From contig CAUJHG010000001.1 of assembly GCA_963204785.1 (NCBI GenBank), positions 1-35,514 on the forward strand: a DNA stretch of 35,514 nucleotides. Reading direction: 5' to 3'. Origin of the DNA: Pseudomonadota bacterium (GTDB taxonomy: Bacteria > Pseudomonadota > Gammaproteobacteria > Burkholderiales > Burkholderiaceae_E). Positions 33,652-35,514 of this stretch are shown piece by piece (positions within the stretch are counted from its first letter, which is position 1; each line of letters starts with the position of its first letter). The notes below the pieces were generated by a model, which was not told where the DNA came from, made no database searches, and saw only the letters and a program-made list of their open reading frames with translations. A program made the translations under genes and the position numbers.

Positions 33652-35244
33652 ATGAGGATTGACAAGCTCCTGACGTCCCTGCTGATCGCAGGCGCGTCGA
33701 TGGCAGCCGGGGCACAGGATTTCGAGCGCGCCGAGCGCCTGTACGCGCAGCACTGTTCGGTGTGCCACGGCGCCGACCGGGGCGGCTACATCGGCCCGGC
33801 GCTCAATCGCGACGAGACCAGGATCAGCGCAGGCCAGGTGGCCGAGACGATCCTGAGCGGCAGCCCCTCGGCACTGATGCCGCAGCATCCGTCGTGGGGC
33901 GGGAGCGCGCTGAAGTCGAAGGACCGCGACCTGCTCGCGACCCTGATCACCACGCAGCCGAAGACCGACCCGAAGTGGGGGATCGAGGACGTGCGCAACT
34001 CGCTCGAGGTGCTCGTGGCCGACGAGTCGAAGCTGCCGGCGGCGCCCAGGTACAGGATCGACCGGATCGACGACCTGATGGCGGTCATGTCGCGCGGCCG
34101 CCGCGCCGCCGGCAAGGAGGCGAAGGTGCTCTTCTTCGACGGCCGGACCCACCGCAAGGTGGGCGAGGTGCCCACCGGGTACGCGCCGCACCTGATGGAC
34201 TTCCACCCGACCGAACCGCGCTGGGCTTACGTGCGCGACGACATTGGCTACGTGCACAAGATCGACCTGTACTCGATGCGCACGGTGCGCAAGGTGCGCG
34301 CGGGACTCAACGGCACCTCGCTCGCGGTTTCGCGTGACGGGCGCTACCTCGCGGCGGGGTCCTACGTGCCGCACACGATGGTGATCATGGACGCGCGCAC
34401 GCTCGAGCCCCTGCACCTGCTCGAACTGAAAGGAGTCGATCCGGACGGGAAGATGGTCGAGGCCGACGCCGGGATGATCATCGCGACCCCGTTCGCGAAC
34501 CGGTTCGTGGTGGCCCTCGAACAGGCAGGCCAGGTGTGGATCGTCGACCTCGACCGCCCGGGGATGCCCTACAAGGTGATCACCGACGTCGGGCGTCACC
34601 TGCACGACGGCTTCCTGTCGCCCGATGGCAGGCAGCTGGTGGTCTCCTCCTACGACGACCACCTGAACACCGTGATCGACCTCGAGCAGGCGCGCATCCT
34701 GCGCAAGATCCCCTCCGGCTGCAAGCCGCACCTCGGCTCGGGCGCCGTGGTGCGCTCCAGGGGGCGGCTCGCCGGAATCGGCACCAACATCGGCGAGGAG
34801 GGGTGCAAGTCCTTCGAGGTCACGGTCTTCGACATGGAGACGCTGGAAGTGGTCAAGCGCATCCCGGTGATCGGGCCGACCGAATCGCCGGCGGCGCACC
34901 CGAATGCGCCCTACGTGGTCGTCGACATCGTCGGCACCGGGCCCGATGCCAACAAGATCCAGTTCATCGACAAGGACACGCTCGAGGTGGTGCGCACGCT
35001 GGAGGTCGCCGGAACCCTCGGGCACTCGCACTTCCCCGAGTACACCGCGCGCGGCGACTTCTTCTACGTGAGCGCGCGGTATCGCGGCGACCGCAGCCTG
35101 GGCGCGCCCGCGGGACAGCTCGCGATCTTCGATTCGCACAGCCTGCGCCAGGTGAAGTCCATCCCCGTCGACGTTCCGGCCGGCGTGTTCTCGCGCATCC
35201 GGGCGCGCAGCGTGGTGGTCGGCCTGCAGCCGGTCGACCGGTAG
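33652..35244 (+). CDS. Exported cytochrome c - cytochrome d1 fusion (NirS/NirN-like)
   Basis: The 530-aa protein starts with a signal peptide (about 1-21, AGA-Q), then a class-I cytochrome c domain with CSVCH (Cys35, Cys38, His39) and possible axial Met76. The rest is the eight-bladed d1-heme propeller. Residues matching NirS landmarks are His180 (TGYAPHLMDFHP, d1 axial ligand), His318 (RHLHDGFLSPDG) and His360 (CKPHLGSGAVV), the latter two aligned by me to the catalytic pair of nitrite reductase. Nirs reduce nitrite to NO; NirN makes d1 from dihydro-d1. SHFPEYTARGDFFYVSA and PTESPAAHPNAPYVVVDIVG feel closer to NirN. GGGAGGTGG precedes the ATG. Without other nir genes here its role is open. 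No conserved FNR site is seen upstream. Confidence 0.85.
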   Translation: MRIDKLLTSLLIAGASMAAGAQDFERAERLYAQHCSVCHGADRGGYIGPALNRDETRISAGQVAETILSGSPSALMPQHPSWGGSALKSKDRDLLATLITTQPKTDPKWGIEDVRNSLEVLVADESKLPAAPRYRIDRIDDLMAVMSRGRRAAGKEAKVLFFDGRTHRKVGEVPTGYAPHLMDFHPTEPRWAYVRDDIGYVHKIDLYSMRTVRKVRAGLNGTSLAVSRDGRYLAAGSYVPHTMVIMDARTLEPLHLLELKGVDPDGKMVEADAGMIIATPFANRFVVALEQAGQVWIVDLDRPGMPYKVITDVGRHLHDGFLSPDGRQLVVSSYDDHLNTVIDLEQARILRKIPSGCKPHLGSGAVVRSRGRLAGIGTNIGEEGCKSFEVTVFDMETLEVVKRIPVIGPTESPAAHPNAPYVVVDIVGTGPDANKIQFIDKDTLEVVRTLEVAGTLGHSHFPEYTARGDFFYVSARYRGDRSLGAPAGQLAIFDSHSLRQVKSIPVDVPAGVFSRIRARSVVVGLQPVDR

Positions 35245-35374
35245 CGGCCGGCGGGGCGCCAGCCCGCCTGGCGCCGCCGACGCAGCGGGTCGCGCCGGTT
35301 CCGGCCCCGCCGGCACGGGCCGGGCCTCGCAGGCGGGGCGCAGGCCGCGCAGGGGTGCGGCCTGGACCCGATCC

Positions 35375-35514
35375 TCAGAACGGGCAGGCGGGCAGCGTGG
35401 TGCAGTCGGCGCAGGCGCGGTTGTCCCAGCCGCTGCCCGTGGTGGACAGCATCGCGCTCAGCCAGTCGGTCAGCGGTTGCGCTGCGCTGGTCTCGCGGTA
35501 GAACAGCGGCACGC
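35375..35514 (-). CDS. C-terminal end of an unrecognised Cys-containing protein (runs off the right edge)
   Basis: Only the last 46 or so residues are visible, ending ACADCTTLPACPF before TGA (35375-35377). The tail has CxxC plus a third Cys close by, which could bind metal or form disulfides. The start of the visible part (VPLFYRETSAAQPLTDWL) gave no family I recognise. It converges on the cd1 gene across a 130-bp gap that holds only GC-rich sequence. Coding status rests on the open frame and a plausible composition, so confidence is moderate. Confidence 0.5.
   Translation of the reverse strand, partial: VPLFYRETSAAQPLTDWLSAMLSTTGSGWDNRACADCTTLPACPF

Noticed and set aside
30348..33662. Very long rightward open frame (over 1,100 codons) opposite the TAXI operon
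   Set aside because: Its product is His/Arg/Gly/Gln-rich with no motifs, while the opposite strand encodes well recognised transporter proteins. Long antisense frames are expected in GC-rich DNA.
1..35514. tRNA, rRNA, CRISPR, insertion sequences and prophage genes
   Set aside because: I saw no cloverleaf, repeat-spacer array, transposase or terminal inverted repeat pair; nothing supports such a call.

Overview
This is a very GC-rich, gene-dense chromosomal window with no RNA genes, insertion sequences, phage genes or CRISPR arrays that I could see. The gene content (zwf/gnd/glucoamylase operon, hydroxybutyrate dehydrogenase with a patatin partner, fused TRAP-TAXI transporter with a DUF1850 protein, PrpD, WrbA, clade-typical catalase) best fits a betaproteobacterium, probably Burkholderiales. 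That assignment is an inference from gene families; I could not run a search.

Left part (1-7.5 kb): a truncated EAL/HDOD signalling protein diverges from an RtcB RNA ligase. The ligase converges on an operon read leftwards, gnd - zwf - GH15 glucoamylase, whose three genes overlap by 4 bp at each joint. This operon would release glucose from alpha-glucans and feed the oxidative pentose phosphate pathway.

Middle-left (7.7-16.1 kb): a stand-alone MmgE/PrpD protein, WrbA quinone reductase, monofunctional catalase (behind a good sigma-70-like promoter and an AT-rich island with direct repeats), a DedA membrane protein, a translationally coupled patatin/3-hydroxybutyrate dehydrogenase pair, and a sulfide:quinone-reductase-like flavoprotein. 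The theme is redox and stress metabolism plus hydroxybutyrate/lipid turnover.

Middle (16.1-25.8 kb): a divergent NarL-type two-component pair (sensor kinase with a large periplasmic loop; regulator with an unusually long Ala-rich linker), then a leftward cluster of L,D-transpeptidase, KstD-like flavoprotein dehydrogenase, GMC oxidoreductase and a thiamine-diphosphate enzyme. The last three look like an undescribed oxidative/decarboxylating catabolic cassette. A short-chain dehydrogenase diverges from it behind a recognisable promoter.

Right part (25.9-35.5 kb): a leftward group of an exported helical protein, FolE, an ECF sigma factor and a Rieske-ferredoxin/reductase fusion; a TAXI-type TRAP transporter operon (receptor, fused permease, DUF1850 protein); and, divergent from the transporter, an exported cytochrome c - cytochrome d1 fusion of the NirS/NirN type that stands without any other nir gene in the window. 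The window closes with the C-terminal end of an unrecognised cysteine-containing protein.

The most interesting points are the orphan cd1 protein next to a TAXI transporter, the TPP/GMC/KstD-like cassette, and the ECF sigma factor with a C-terminal extension and no visible anti-sigma factor. I found no wholly new type of system that I can demonstrate from sequence alone.
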